In this document: piece by piece, positions 31,959 through 44,192 of the stretch
Layout: each line of letters starts with the position of its first letter
Numbering within the stretch: the first letter of the stretch is position 1
Assembly: GCA_027924585.1 (NCBI GenBank)
Contig: BSBM01000779.1
Location: 12,675,001-12,739,000 of the forward strand
Length of the DNA: 64,000 nt
Reading direction: 5' to 3'
Source of the DNA: Larix kaempferi
Taxonomy: Eukaryota; Streptophyta; Pinopsida; Pinales; Pinaceae
Notes under the pieces: model-generated
Told to the model about the DNA's origin: nothing
Databases searched by the model: none
The model's input: the letters and a program-made list of their open reading frames with translations, nothing else
Position numbers and translations under genes: made by a program

Positions 31959-34900
31959 CGAGAAAAATGAGAACATGAGGCAAAATCGAACATCTCTGAG
32001 GTCATCAGTCAACTCTAGATTTGCCTCTCATCAAATGAGGCACAATAACACATAAACAATAATAATCATTGTATTCTTTCTACATATTACTATGAAATCA
32101 GTTTGTAAGAATCTACTCTTGTACTTAGGAATATAATAAGAAGAGTCTGTGTAGAAGAGTTATGGTTCTTTCCCTCTAGTTGTTCAAAAAGGAGAAAAAA
32201 GAATTGCAAGTTACGATCCACCCTCTTAAGCTTTGTATTCTCAAATTATTTAATGAAAATGTAAATATAAACATTAATAATTCCTCTCTCCAGGTATATA
32301 ACATATCTTTTAATCAAATTTATGTAAAATAAATTAAATTGATTGAGAATAATAATGGTTAAATACACTATTTGTATAATGTATATTAAAATAAATAAAG
32401 ATTAATTTTTTAAAGGAAAAATATATATATAATTTTATTACATTTTACACCTCCATTTCCTATAACAATTAAAGAGAATAATTATGTTTAATTAGTTAAA
32501 ATAAAATAAAACCCTTTAAACTAAAGAAATATTCCCAGCTTGCATATTACACCTCCTCTGCTCTGTACATCATAAAGTTCACAATTATTAACAACATTTT
32601 TTTAATGAAATATTACAACACTTCATAATACATTTTTTAAACATTAAAAGTAGAATTGTATAGGAATTGTTGCCCGTAGCATTAGAAAAACCAAAAGGCT
32701 TATACAACATAATAAACCACTTAAAAGTTACGATAAAACAAAATTTAGAAACCGAAGACAGATGATATATTACTTACATTGAAAATTTTGTCATCCGTGG
32801 CTTTCTCCACCATCCAACCATGAGTCAACAACTAATTGGATGCCCTCCTTTGAGAGAGAACCAACCTCAAAGTTGAATTTTCGTATAGAGTTAAGCAACG
32901 TAACCATTATTTTTATTAAATAGGATATAAAACCACATTATTCATCTTAAAAGTCTCATTCATCCCATTTATTATCAATGATGACTCCCCCATAGGCTTG
33001 TAAATTTTGTTGACCTCCATCAGTTGATAGTTTTAAAAGCGGGTTTAAGGCTAACACTACAATATAGTTGTTAGTACCCCTCCCAAACTAAAATTGGTAA
33101 AACTTCTTTTATGTATATATTTATTTTTTATTTTTTTTGTATTATTATATATTATTCAAAATCACCTAATTCAAGAGGTTAAAAATTGAGTGTTTTTAAT
33201 TGTGTTGGGCATTTGGCTGGTATCATGATAATAGGTGTTTATTTTGAATCCCCTTGAGTGAGGCACACCATATTCATCGACAAGTTTAGTAGGTCAGAGG
33301 CCATCCAAAAATATGGGAAAGCATTTCTTGTGTTTCCCCACCATATTTATTTTGGATGAAAAACTTATTCATGATTAATGAACACATTTAAACATTTTGT
33401 TAAGGAAAAATTCACAAGATCCCATCATTGTGGCATCCATATATGGATGGCCTAAGCACTTCAGCCACCAACCCTAATAGTAGATGGTAATCCAACAAGA
33501 CTAAGCCAAACTCAAACCTCAATTGGATTAAAAGTGAATACTTCACAATGAACTCTACCTTGAAAAGGTATGTTCAAACTAATATGGCTAACCCAATGGA
33601 CCTTTTTCTCCAAGGAAAACATTGTGGGTTCCTCCCTCTTCCCTAGAATATGCATATGATGGGTGACTCAACTATTAGTCACAACAGTGGTTGGTAACCC
33701 CAAGGACTCGATTGAATTTGAACTTGTGGCCTATGACCTCCTAATTGAAAATATGCCTTTGGTAGATGGTTCAATGGATTAAGCTAACCCTTGGAACTAA
33801 ACACATTAAAACATTAAACAAAAACTCTAAAATTTAAACTTCAATTTTTTTCCAAATTTATTTTCAATTAACGATGGCGTTAGCACTTATATAGTTTTTA
33901 TAGTTGTCTTCTTGGTGCACACATTATACATTAAAAATATCAAGATTAAATAAGGTCCATGTTTTTAAATACAATATCAAGACAAACTAATATTGTTGTC
34001 ATGTATTATTGTGTACATTTTTATTAAGTTAGCTTAAATATTCTATTAATAATGTACAAAAAGTTACAAGCAGGCAATTCCCACTGTAGCTTTCCACGGG
34101 GGAAATTGGGACTATAATGGATCGAAAATTACCAATGATATTCTTAAGCCCTAAATAGAGAGCATTATGCCTTAACAAAGTTTTATTATACTGAACTATA
34201 TCTATAACTAAGATATACTCATTTGTTATATTTTTCATGTTGATACTCCTATTGTTGTCCATCATAAAGCAAAAGGAAAATGAAAATTATGAGTAGTTAC
34301 TACAACACCCATCCTTAGAATCTAAATTCACATTGATAATTAACATAGTGGATTCAACAGACTTCGCTATGTATGGGGACTTGTTTCCTTGTTGTTAATC
34401 ATATCCAAGAGCTTCCATATTCCAGAGGATTTTGACAAGGGCTTCATTTTTTTCTGGAATAACTTTAATATCTTCATAACTACCTTTTATTAAGCACCCA
34501 TTTCTTTAACAATATGAAAGCCAATATATTTTATGTGCTTGGCATTGTGCTCCTCAGTCGAGCCACAATAGATTTGGTGTGCCAATAAAAGTGAACTTAC
34601 TTGATATACTTAGTATATACACTATAATAAAATTGAGTGTCAAGGATCTAAGTCGTTATTTCATAGTCTATGTCCTCATATGAAATATTTCCCCATGTTT
34701 CCCTGACATTTTGATCCATTTCCTTCATGTTGGCATTGGACCACATATGATATTGTATGGAAACTTCTCTGGCGTATTTTTCCTCTCTTGTGGGTTTGTA
34801 TGGTTCCTTCTAGAATTTTCTAGATGGCCTCTTTTAATAGGCATAGCATAATCGTTGTCTTCCATGATTTATTTTCCCTTACGATGCTTATTAACCACAT

Positions 34901-35579
34901 GGTGGAAAACAGAGGTTGTCCTTTCCCTTAAACACTTACAATATACTCAAGAGGACATGGAAGCTCTGACCCAATTCCTTTCTAGTTGAAAACAAAGCAA
35001 ATACCAATAATATGAGGAAGTTGAGAGTGGAATTTCGAAGGTAGCACATTTAACCTCTCTACATAAACCCTGTATTGAATGGGTATGAGAGCCATTAGCT
35101 ACTTTAACTTTGGAAGCTTCAATTTGACTTATTTTAGAGCATTGTTGTGAGCATCATGGGAGCTTCATTAATTGCTTGAGAGAACTAGTCCAATAACAAC
35201 CAAGTAAATAAAAAAAGGGCTCATTTTAAAGTACCTTTCAAGCTAGTCTAAGACTAACTAGTTAAGGAAACCACTTTCTTTCACACATAGATCCATGAAC
35301 ATCATCATTAGGGGATTGAATCCTCCACTTCTAGACATGACTTCTCCCATCAGATGTACAAGATTGAATTCTTCTTGTAGGTGACAAGCCTTCCTTTGAA
35401 CTGACTAATCGAACCTGTGTCTCTTCATGGGAGACATCAAACTAATGCCACTCCCCCATGTTAATGGCTCTTTTATGCATGCCTCCATGTATACAATATT
35501 GTGATAGGTGGATGTGAAATCAAAAGGTGGCCTCATGAGTGTAGTGCATCCCTATCACCTCATCTAGGGTTTCCCTATC
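31959..35579. other. AT-rich stretch without recognisable gene
   Basis: Contains T-rich and AT-rich runs (for example 33108-33160). The left end of the minus-strand LINE, with its tail, may lie in 33.1-35.6 kb, but no clear poly(T) run with a target duplication was found. The small open frame at 34029-34265 (minus) has no recognisable motif. Confidence 0.55.
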
Positions 35580-35589
35580 TATTCTCTAA

Positions 35590-36080
35590 ATATTCATACA
35601 ATCTTTTATGGTTTCTTTGACTTATGTCGGCTCAGGTGCTTTCCAATTCCCAGACAACTGCATTTGCACCCTCATTAGCTAATATGTGTGCAAGACTATT
35701 TTCTCTACATCTAACATGTATAGGTATGATCACCAAAATGTGATTGATTGTTTGTAGAATCGACTCAACCTTAAGTCAACCTCCATTTTCTTTTCAACTT
35801 GTCTATTCCAATTCCATTCAGCAATATCTTGAGAGCATTCACCAAGATGATTAAATCTCCTTATATAATTATCCTTACATACCCATGGGAATTGCAATGA
35901 GAAATCCACTCTCCATGGCTACTAATTTCGCATTATTGTTCATGTCAAACCCGAGGAATTTAGCATAAATTCTTAGAATATTGCTTGAAAACTCCTTTTG
36001 CCTCAACAACTCCCAAATTTCCCTTTGAGGATCCATAAAAATTGCTTGATGAAGCCTTGAGAAGGTGGAGACCAATAGTG
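35590..36080 (-). pseudogene. LINE ORF2 RNase H domain (broken)
   Basis: Reads FYGSSKGNLGVVEAKGVF (the FDGSSKGNPG block with the first catalytic Asp replaced by Tyr), LGFDMNNNAKLVAMESGFLIAI (the NNVAEL-like helix) and, further on, LKVESILQTINHILVIIPIHV with SLAHILANEGANAVVW (the LADxLANxG block). This domain sits C-terminal to RT in some plant L1 groups. Several frame changes. Confidence 0.72.
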
Positions 36081-38260
36081 CTTATATGAATCTTACCATA
36101 GTGCTTATAGTGTCAATGTCCCAGTTAGCCAGAATTTGTGGTTGATGTGAATTACATTTCTTAATGTCTTTTGATCAGAATGATGATTGTATTAGTTCTT
36201 TGATTTGTTGTCAAATTTACTTCCATACTTATTTCCCTTCCTTTCTTCTATAAGTAAGTACTCTTCTTTTCCTTTCTTTCCAAATTCCCCATAAGAGGAA
36301 ACTAGGGAATATAATTTAGACTTTATATAAAATTGATCTTTTGAGGGGAGAACTTCACCACTTTTTTATGGTATTTGAGATATCATTCCTCCTATGATTC
36401 GACTACATGACAGTCACTGCACCTTTGTCCCACAGGAATGTTGCTTGGTACACTAATTAAATAAGTGGTCCAATGATTCATGTTCCTACTGACACATTAA
36501 TTAATGAATTGATGGGCCTCAAAACCTCTTTTTTGAATCTTATCCAAAGTTAATATTTGAAGCTTCCAAATATGCTTCTATATTTTTTCTTTTTCTACAG
36601 AGATGCGCCCTACTACTATTGTATAAGCTTCTCTAACAAAGTACAACCCCTCTCCTTTTAGGCTCCATATAAGGGTGTGTTTCCTATCATTGTATCATAT
36701 TTTTTGTTTTGTAATTATGATTATAATAGCTTCAAGGCTCTCTGAGTACTAAAGGGTGTCTATTTGTTTGATGTCTTCCAAATATTCCAAGCTATTGGAT
36801 TTGTCCTTTAATTGTCCTCCCAATAATTGCATACTAGGTTCCAATAATAGGAGTGGAAGTGATCTCTCACTTCTAAAAGAGGGAGGTTTTCTTTTGGTTT
36901 TCTCTTTATTACTAAGAGTTTTCCTAAAAGAGATTCAAGGCCCCATTTCAAACCTCCTAAAGTATTTGGCCTAATTGTTCCATGGATTATTCCAAATCAT
37001 CAATCATGTTCTGAGCCCTTCCATTTTGATGAAGTCATGTTCTTCTATTTACTTTGCATATTTCTTTATCTATATTTGTCCCCATAATTTTGTTTTTACA
37101 TTCAACCACTATCACCACAACTTCACTACTAAAGCATCACTAAGGCGTTGAAGGTATCTTACCCCTAAATTTTTTTCCATTTTCAGCATGCACACCTTGT
37201 CCCAAGCCACTAGGGCCCATTTCCTTTGTTTGATAGGGCCTCCCTAGAGGAAACATCACTAGAGGATTTTGATAGCTTTGTGAATCTTTGCTAGAGTAGA
37301 CAATAGTGAAAAGACATGCAATGACATATACTGAAGACATATTTGAGGAGGGTAACCCTACCTATAATACTAAGAAGCTGAATGGTATAAGAATTATGTT
37401 TACGTTCCAATTTAAACATAAGATATTACCAAGAGATATTTCTTAAAGTGTTTAGGATAAGCAAAGTACAAAGGTACTTTGAAGGAAGTGTGTCTTTTTA
37501 GAAGCCATCAACTCTAATCATGTTACATTGGGCTATTAGACGGGTATTAAAGAAGAATATGAGGCACTTACCTTGATTTATAACTATATGTGAGGCCCAA
37601 AGAAAAGTGTCCAGTATGGATTTTAGAGAGGGTGCTTCAGAGGTGGAGGGGTATCCCATCATGAGGGTATAATCCACAAGTTACAAATGAGAGAGGGAAT
37701 CTACCTAGTTAAGAATGCAGAGGCATTTTAGCTTATCATTTGAGATACTAACTTGGTGTATGCTTTTCCTTAGACCTTGAGGATCTCCTTGAAGGATTCC
37801 TCGAGAAGGATTAAAGGGAGGAGAAGGACAACTATTGATAAGAACAACAAACAAGGACGAAGGGACTAAGTGTTTGAACCATTGGAACCAAAAACAAGGC
37901 CAAAGGGACTAATTTTTTGACCCATTGGAACCAAGATTAACAAAACCAAAAGGTTGAAATCATATTAACAATAAAATCCCATCTTATTCAATTAAAATCT
38001 TTAGACATATTAATTTTAATTAACATACTTGGTTGTTTTTTTCATCTTCAAAGAGTGAATAGCCTGACATAGTAATGATTCGATCATGAATCTAACACCC
38101 CTCAATGTACCCCCCTTGTTCATTTGAGGTGATACGATTCATAATGTGCTTCAATTTGTTGGAAATGTCTTAGAGATTATTATGTAGATCACATTACAGA
38201 GATATGGATAGGCCTAAATTTGTCTGGAGAGTTAGTCCTTTCTTACTTGGGAATGAGTGT
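36081..38260 (-). pseudogene. LINE ORF2 reverse transcriptase (broken)
   Basis: N-terminal RT block near 38110-38220: ISLCNVIYIIISKTFP with KLKHIMNRITSNEQGG. Then AIHSLKMKKTTKYVN (the HExxHSMK block). Near 37130-37230, in another frame, WDKVCMLKMEKNLGVRYL (the AWDKVC..K..GGLGIR block). Near 36480-36640, EKIKHIWKLQIL-like zinc-RT linker. The catalytic FADD-type box was not identified with confidence. The order fits L1 ORF2. Confidence 0.7.
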
Positions 38261-38899
38261 GAGGAAGGTTGAGTTAAAGGTTTACCAAATTCCTTTCATT
38301 GCTCTGGAATTCTCCATCGCCTTTCAAATGCCAATACCCACCACAGACAAACAATTCTGAATTCTATTGTAAAACATCGGGTCTTAGAGACTTTTATGAG
38401 GCCATCTCCATCACCATTATCTCAATTTCATCATTTGTAATATTTCTCATTAAACTAACATTTTGTTTTGGAGTTACTAAATTAGGTATATTCTTTAGCA
38501 CTAATTACATTGATTCAGGTCTTTCTATGTTAGATTTTGATAGGATTTTATGGTAGTAGGGTTTGAATTATTCTTTTATTTCTTGGAATGTCTCCAATAT
38601 ATCCCATTGAGTAGATTTAAGCAATGTTATTATGTTTATATTTCTTCTATTAGTCATAGAATTATGAAAAAAACTATAGTTCTATTCTCCCTCCTTTAGC
38701 CATCTAACTCTCATTTTTTGCTTCCAAAGAATATCTTCTTACATGGCCTTACGTTTGATCAATTCCTTGAGGAGTTAATCCTTTTGAGTTAAGTCTACAC
38801 TTATGCCTCATTGATGATTGAAAGATGAACTTCTTCCATAGTGATTTTCCATCACTTACCATGCCTGAAAAATATTCCCAGAAACTTCCTTGTTACATT

Positions 38900-39775
38900 T
38901 TTTAAGATTGTTCTTCAAGTTTTTTAGTCACTATTGAAATCTATACATTATAATTCCTTTAGATGGTTCACTCTCCCTCCACCAATTTTTTATGTTTTCT
39001 TTAGAATATAGACGATCTAGCCAAAAAAATCAATTCTAAAAGGTTTAGGTCTTGGAGGTATTTTGTTATCCCATGAGAGGCAAATAGTCTAGTGAACTAA
39101 CCCTATTTCTGGGAAAATATATGCTATCATAATTGTCACAAAGTTTATTAGAGCTTTTGCAACCATGAAACTGTCTAGTATGACTACTATACAATCATCT
39201 CTCCACCTTTTGTTATTTTAGGTGCGACATCCATTGTTCGTGACCATGTCAATCATTCTCAACTCTTCTATTATCTCTTTGAACTTAGTGCTATCCTCAT
39301 TTAGACACATCAAGCCTACTCTTTTATCCCTAAGGGAGGCGATGATATTAAAGTCTATTCCAATGATCCAAGGAGTCTCTTTCAAGGATACCCCCATGTT
39401 TTGGATCATGCCTAAGAAGGATAGGTTATCTGGAAAAGCAATGGATCTGTAAACATTAGTAATCGAATTGTCCTTAGATGCTCCTATTTCCTTGAATTGC
39501 AGAGTAAGGGCACTTCCTATTTCAATGAAGTCTTATGTATTTACGAGGGAAGAGTTCTAGAGAATGGCCAAGCCTCTTGAGAAACCTTCAACATTTTTCT
39601 CTATTGAATCACAATGTCTCCAACATTAGTGATGAACCTCTTTCCTAGTTTATTTGGCACATTTAGTTTCCTATAACATATAGGTAGAAGGATTGTATTT
39701 GAGAATTCTAATTCTAATAAGTCTCACCATGTTCTTCCCAATGATCCCTCTAATGTTCCATGAGATGATATTCAT
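38900..39775 (-). pseudogene. LINE ORF2 start and endonuclease (broken)
   Basis: ORF2 ATG at 39775: MNIISWNIRGIIGKNMVRLI, the usual start of an APE-type endonuclease. Then PWIIGIDFNIIASLRDKRVG (the GGDFN block, as GIDFN), LNEDSTKFKEIIEELRMIDM and VTNNGCRT. Near 38990-39120 come IMIAYIFPEIGLVH, TICLSWDNKIPPRPKPFRID. The endonuclease nicks the target DNA. In-frame stops include one after CRT. Confidence 0.82.
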
Positions 39776-40071
39776 AAATAACGTTTGGGAGGAGTAAGGA
39801 GGTACTTTTTCCTTAGCGAAATAATTTGTCTTGAATATAGGAGCTTGGCACCCTTTTTCCATATCTTTTATTTTCTTGGCTTCGTGCCTCTTTTCTTTTC
39901 TTCAATCCCTATTTTCTTTGTGGATTTCAGTAGTACATTTCTAATTCCAAATATTGATGGTTTCCCATGATTTTGAGAAGAGAAGATTGCTTGGATCTTG
40001 TTTTCAATTTGTTCATTTTAAAGCACCACTTCTTCTGCTATGTTTGTAAGGTGGGTTTCCCCATATATTTG

Positions 40072-40500
40072 TGATGAACCTGCAATAATTAATTAATGCA
40101 AATACACGAGATATCATAAATAATAGAACTCAGAATCACTTTTATATTGATCACGGGCCACTTCGAGGGGGAAACCTCCTTTGAGCAAGCTCAATACAAT
40201 TAACTTCACAGTGCCTTAATAGGCCTCAACACACACTTATATACTAAGTCTAGGCGCCAATACCATGGGTCAATACTATGTGTCAATACAAACCATGGGC
40301 TAAGTCTAGGCACCAATACTATGAGTCAAAACCATGGGCCAATACAAACTATGGATAAACAAAACTATGGGCGACTTACAAAGCATATGCGCCAACAACA
40401 ATAACACAAACTATGGATCAACAAATACTACAGGACGACTTACAAAGCATATGCGTCCAACAACAATATACTAACAAAGTAAAGACATGGGTTCCTAACA
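40072..40500 (-). repeat. Solo LTR inserted in the LINE (about 429 bp)
   Basis: On the minus strand it starts TGTTAGGAACCC and ends GGTTCATCA. A TATATAAG box lies at 40236-40243. The word atattt flanks it on both sides (40065-40070 and 40501-40506), with one extra base at the left edge, which fits a target duplication. LINE code is present on both sides. Inside, two direct-repeat pairs occur in the upstream half (40375-40470 and around 40250-40320). Confidence 0.8.
40236..40243 (-). promoter_or_regulatory. TATA box in solo LTR
   Basis: Minus strand TATATAAG, 250 bases from the LTR start, in the expected U3/R position. Confidence 0.6.
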
Positions 40501-40506
40501 ATATTT

Positions 40507-41769
40507 CGATGAGGGTTGAAAGATCCACCTTTTGTAGATACATGTATTTTTTTGTTCCAGATCTTCATGCTTTGAATTAATGTCATCACCTCCTTCTAAG
40601 TCTAGTTTTAGGGCTTCATAGAGAAAGAGTTATTTTCCTTGAATCTTAGTTTTCTTCTCTTTTATTTGGGGTGATACATCATTTTCCCTTCTTTTCGTGT
40701 CCTCCTATGTTGCCTTCCCTTGAGGATGAATCTTTGTAACTGCCTCCCTTTCCTTCGAATCTTGACTATCATGATTTATTGCTAACTATTGGAAGCTTTT
40801 ACTCATTTTAGGCACAAAGGGGGTCACTTGAGTTAGTTGCTTCTTACCTAGTTTTCTTTTACTAAGGACTTTAAGAAACCCTCTATATCTATGTTTTTTT
40901 CTTGTTTCTTATTGTTTATGATAGTACTGGGCAAACGATATTTGAATAATTTTCCATGTTCATAGCATTTTATACATTAGAAGGATATGTGATTATAGTA
41001 CAAGGTTTGTCTCCATTCAAAATCCCAAAAACCGATACGAGTAGATTCGAGCAATGCCCCAGAGGCATTCACATAAACACAAATCCTAGCATATGCAATA
41101 TACTTACCCATTATTGTAATTTATGATGTTTTGACATAAATGCCAAGAATAATCATAATTATTTCTATGGTTTCTTTATCCCAAAAATGTTGAGGGATAG
41201 AGTACATACAAATCTAGACTAAAGCTATAGTGAAATCCTTCTTCTTCATGCTAAACTTTTCCATCCAAAAATGAAGTTGTACTAAACTTAAAGAGCTGAA
41301 AATGTAAGGATCATCTTCAAAGATTCTCCCTCTATTGTCAATGTTGGTAAACATGGTTGGAAAGAAACCTTTAGAACCAAGTTTCAAGTATACTTGTCAT
41401 TTTGGCTTCCATTTCAAATTGATCCATGATATTAAGGTTGTCACTAAGTGAATGCCATATCCCCATAAACTTTCCAATCACTACATGGTATTTCATGTGG
41501 TTTCCTATTTTAGTTGATTTGACTTTATACCTTGGTTTTTTTTATCATTTTAACCAAGAAACCTCCCACCATATTCTTATATTGCTTTTCTGGTTCCTTA
41601 GTTTAGGATTGTTATCTACTTTGTTGTACCTTCCTTTCCTATAAACTTGACTGTCCATGCACCCCCCATATCTTTGATTGGTTGGACTCCCCTTTGGCGC
41701 ATCCGTGAAAGAAATCTCATCCTTGTAACCTTCTTGCCGCATTAGTTGTTGGTTAAATGTCACAAACAA
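40507..41769 (-). pseudogene. LINE ORF1 (broken)
   Basis: Minus-strand ORF1 upstream of ORF2. The open stretch 41545-41769 ends in NIRIWWEVSWLK. Further on LYVLYPSTFLG-like and VYCICQDLCLCECL-type frames are readable, and near 40960-41010 a degenerate zinc knuckle CIKCYEHGKLFKYR, where the His and last Cys are lost. Same superfamily as the + strand ORF1 remnant at 30.7-32.0 kb. Confidence 0.6.
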
Positions 41770-42155
41770 AATAATATTTATTATATCAAAATTTGCTTAA
41801 ATGAAATGAAATTGATTAAAGTCCACTAACTATAACATATTACGAAATAGCACAATAATTAACCCCGTTACCGCAACAACGTGTACTCAAAAGAATTCTA
41901 AAAAATAAAATAAAATAAAATCACATGATTGAGCAGTTCACCAAAACCATTGATTTTCATATGTCTAATTATACATTTAATCATCATGGTTATAAAGTTA
42001 TCTTATCTTATATACTTTTTATAATTTTAAATTAGTTTTATTATATTAAATTTACACTATAGAATTTTAAATTTGTTTTATTTATTAAATATGAAAAAAA
42101 CATTGAAATCTTATTGTATCGTCGAGAAATATAAAATGAAAAATAATTAAAAGTC

Positions 42156-42375
42156 CAAAAATGCCTAGAAATAAGGGTCATGTCCAAAAACTAATAATAC
42201 ATGGAGGTCATGTCCAATAACTAATAATACACTTCCACGTTTTAGCTACAATCTTCATTGAATTCAAAAATGCCTAGAAATAAGGGTCATGTCCAAAAAC
42301 TAATAATACATGGAGGTCATGTCCAACAACTAATAATACACTTCCATGTTTTAGCTACTATCTTCATTGAATTCA
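42156..42375 (+). repeat. Tandem duplication, 109-bp unit, with inner repeat
   Basis: Two near-identical units start at the aaaaatgcctagaaataag words near 42156 and 42265. Inside each, a roughly 31-base word starting ggtcatgtccaa and ending aataataca occurs twice, giving four copies in all. Confidence 0.9.
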
Positions 42376-42436
42376 TATTGTCGCTGGTGTACAACTTTAC
42401 ATATTGTCTTAATAGCAAGAACATTTTAAAACACAT

Positions 42437-42463
<27 letters not shown>
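42437..42463. repeat. (TA)n microsatellite
   Basis: An uninterrupted run of about 13 TA units. Confidence 0.95.
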
Positions 42464-42469
<6 letters not shown>

Positions 42470-42524
42470 TGCTCATGAGTTTTAGGCCTTTCTTGACTTG
42501 CTATTGAGGCCAAGTAGGAGTATT

Positions 42525-43230
42525 GTTATCTTTGTGTCTCATTATTTTGTTCAATTATCTCTTCCTCTGTTGTAGCCACTTGGTTGATCCAAATGATACT
42601 TCATGAAAGACTGAATTCCTAAGCTCCTTAAATCTAGCTCTTTGTTCCAATTCCCCATATAATTCTCTCATCTTGGCAGCATCCTCCTTCCGTTTCTCCT
42701 TTTGGAATTCCTATTTTACTTCCAACATCAATATTTTACCCTTGTGTTTTTCAAGTTGGGATTTCATTGGAATCAATTGTCTTCTTATTACCTTTGTCTC
42801 TCTGGTGTTGTTTAGTTGCCACTCTTCCTCCACGCCTCCCATCTCCTCATAACCTCAGTCATAGTTTCTAAACAATAATCATTGTTCCTCTCACATTATT
42901 AGATTTCCCATTATATGTCAAAATCGCCACAATGGACACATTTGTTGGAGTGATTATGTGAAACCACCATTCCTAGAATCTTGATAGAACCTCCTTTCCA
43001 GTCTCGACGATATATAAACTATGTAAATTTCTCACTCGACCCCAACTGTCCAACTTAAAACATAAGCATAGTAAGCATGGTGAGCACCAAGTCTATGCTT
43101 CATTTCATTAGTTTCCACTATCCATGGAATGCTACCCATGATACCATGAAAATGGTGTCCCATGGATTCAACCAACACGAGAGACAAAGTACCTAAGGGT
43201 AAAAGAAAAAGGAGACACATAAATACCAAA
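42525..43230 (-). pseudogene. Unidentified coding-like remnant, coiled-coil-like
   Basis: Minus-strand reading at 42540-42830 gives NNTRETKVIRRQLIPMKS, QLEKHKGKILMLEVK, a stop, EFQKEKRKEDAAKMRELYGE and LEQRARFKELRNSVFHEV. The Lys/Glu/Arg-rich pattern with spaced Leu looks like a coiled coil of real coding origin. The open frame at 43032-43229 (minus) may or may not belong to it. I do not recognise the family; it could be a host gene fragment or part of a mobile element. Confidence 0.3.
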
Positions 43231-43511
43231 ATAGAATATGCATACCATAATTCGCTAAGAGGTTACTTATCAATCCCCCAAATCTAATATGCCTATGAAA
43301 GTCCTAAAAAACATAATGGACTCCATATTGAACTAAGGACCTTCCTATTCAACTAACCTGATGTAATCTTCTTAAACTCAATGAACTTTCCAAAATTTAT
43401 TTGAAGCAAGGGAATCAGACCAAATCATATACACCTCATGGGTGAGAATAAACCCACATGTCTTCATGCATCCCATTGATGGAGGATTCATTATTTTGGT
43501 GAAAGATGGAT

Positions 43512-44192
43512 CTAAATTTTTCCTGCAGCCAAATAATTCGCAACATATACAAACCAAGGTGTATTAGTGGATATTGCAAACAAATTTTCACCTGTAAAAA
43601 CATCATCAACAGGCGATGATGCATCGTTGTTAGTCAATCTAGACAAAAATTCAATGACTAGATTATCCTTTCCTGGTCTGTCCCCAATTGAAATATCAAA
43701 TTCCTGTAATAGTAGTAGCCACCTAGTCACTCTTCCATTAGTGATAGGTTTATTCATGAGAAACTTAATGGAAAATTGATCGATGTGCATAGTTACTGAG
43801 TATCCTATGATATAGTGACAAAACTTGTTAACAACATAGATGACAGCCATAAACTCCTTCTTGGTCATTGTATAATTCAGTTATGTAGAGGTCAGATTCT
43901 TGCTAATGAAGTATATGGCATAAGGCTTTTGACCTTCTTGTTAACCCAACACTCCTCTGATCGTTGTATCAGAGGCATCTGTTGATATTATGAAAGGAAG
44001 GGACCAATTGGGCCCTCTTAGGATAGGTGTTGTCAAGACTCTTTGTTTTAATGTTTCCCAGGCTATTTGGCATGCATCGGACCACTCAAATTCTACATTT
44101 TTAGACATAAGAAAAAATAGAGGACAAACAATTTTTGAAAAATTATGAACAAATATTCTATAATAACCTACGTACCCAATAAAAATACACAC
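43512..44192 (-). pseudogene. Gypsy-D RNase H (broken)
   Basis: Follows RT: FIGYVGYYRIFVHNFSKIV, FEWSDACQIAWETLKQRV, LPFIISTDASDTTIRGVLG (catalytic Asp), then a stop, YTMTKKEFMAVIYVVNKFCH (Glu), VTMHIDQFSIKFLMNKP and RWLLLLQEFDISIGDRPGKD. It ends in an acidic linker before the missing integrase. Confidence 0.87.

Larger units (their letters stand above)
35580..41769 (-). mobile_element. L1-like LINE with RNase H domain, decayed
   Basis: Minus-strand order ORF1, endonuclease, RT, zinc-binding RT tail, RNase H is that of plant L1-type LINEs with a C-terminal RNase H. It is interrupted by the solo LTR at 40072-40500, so that insertion is younger. Stops and frame changes occur throughout. The 5' end lies near 41.77 kb or beyond; the 3' end is not defined. 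Confidence 0.8.

Noticed and set aside
33100-33160. T-rich run as the tail of the minus-strand LINE
   Set aside because: Mixed A and T rather than a pure T run, over 2 kb from the RNase H domain, and no target duplication found.
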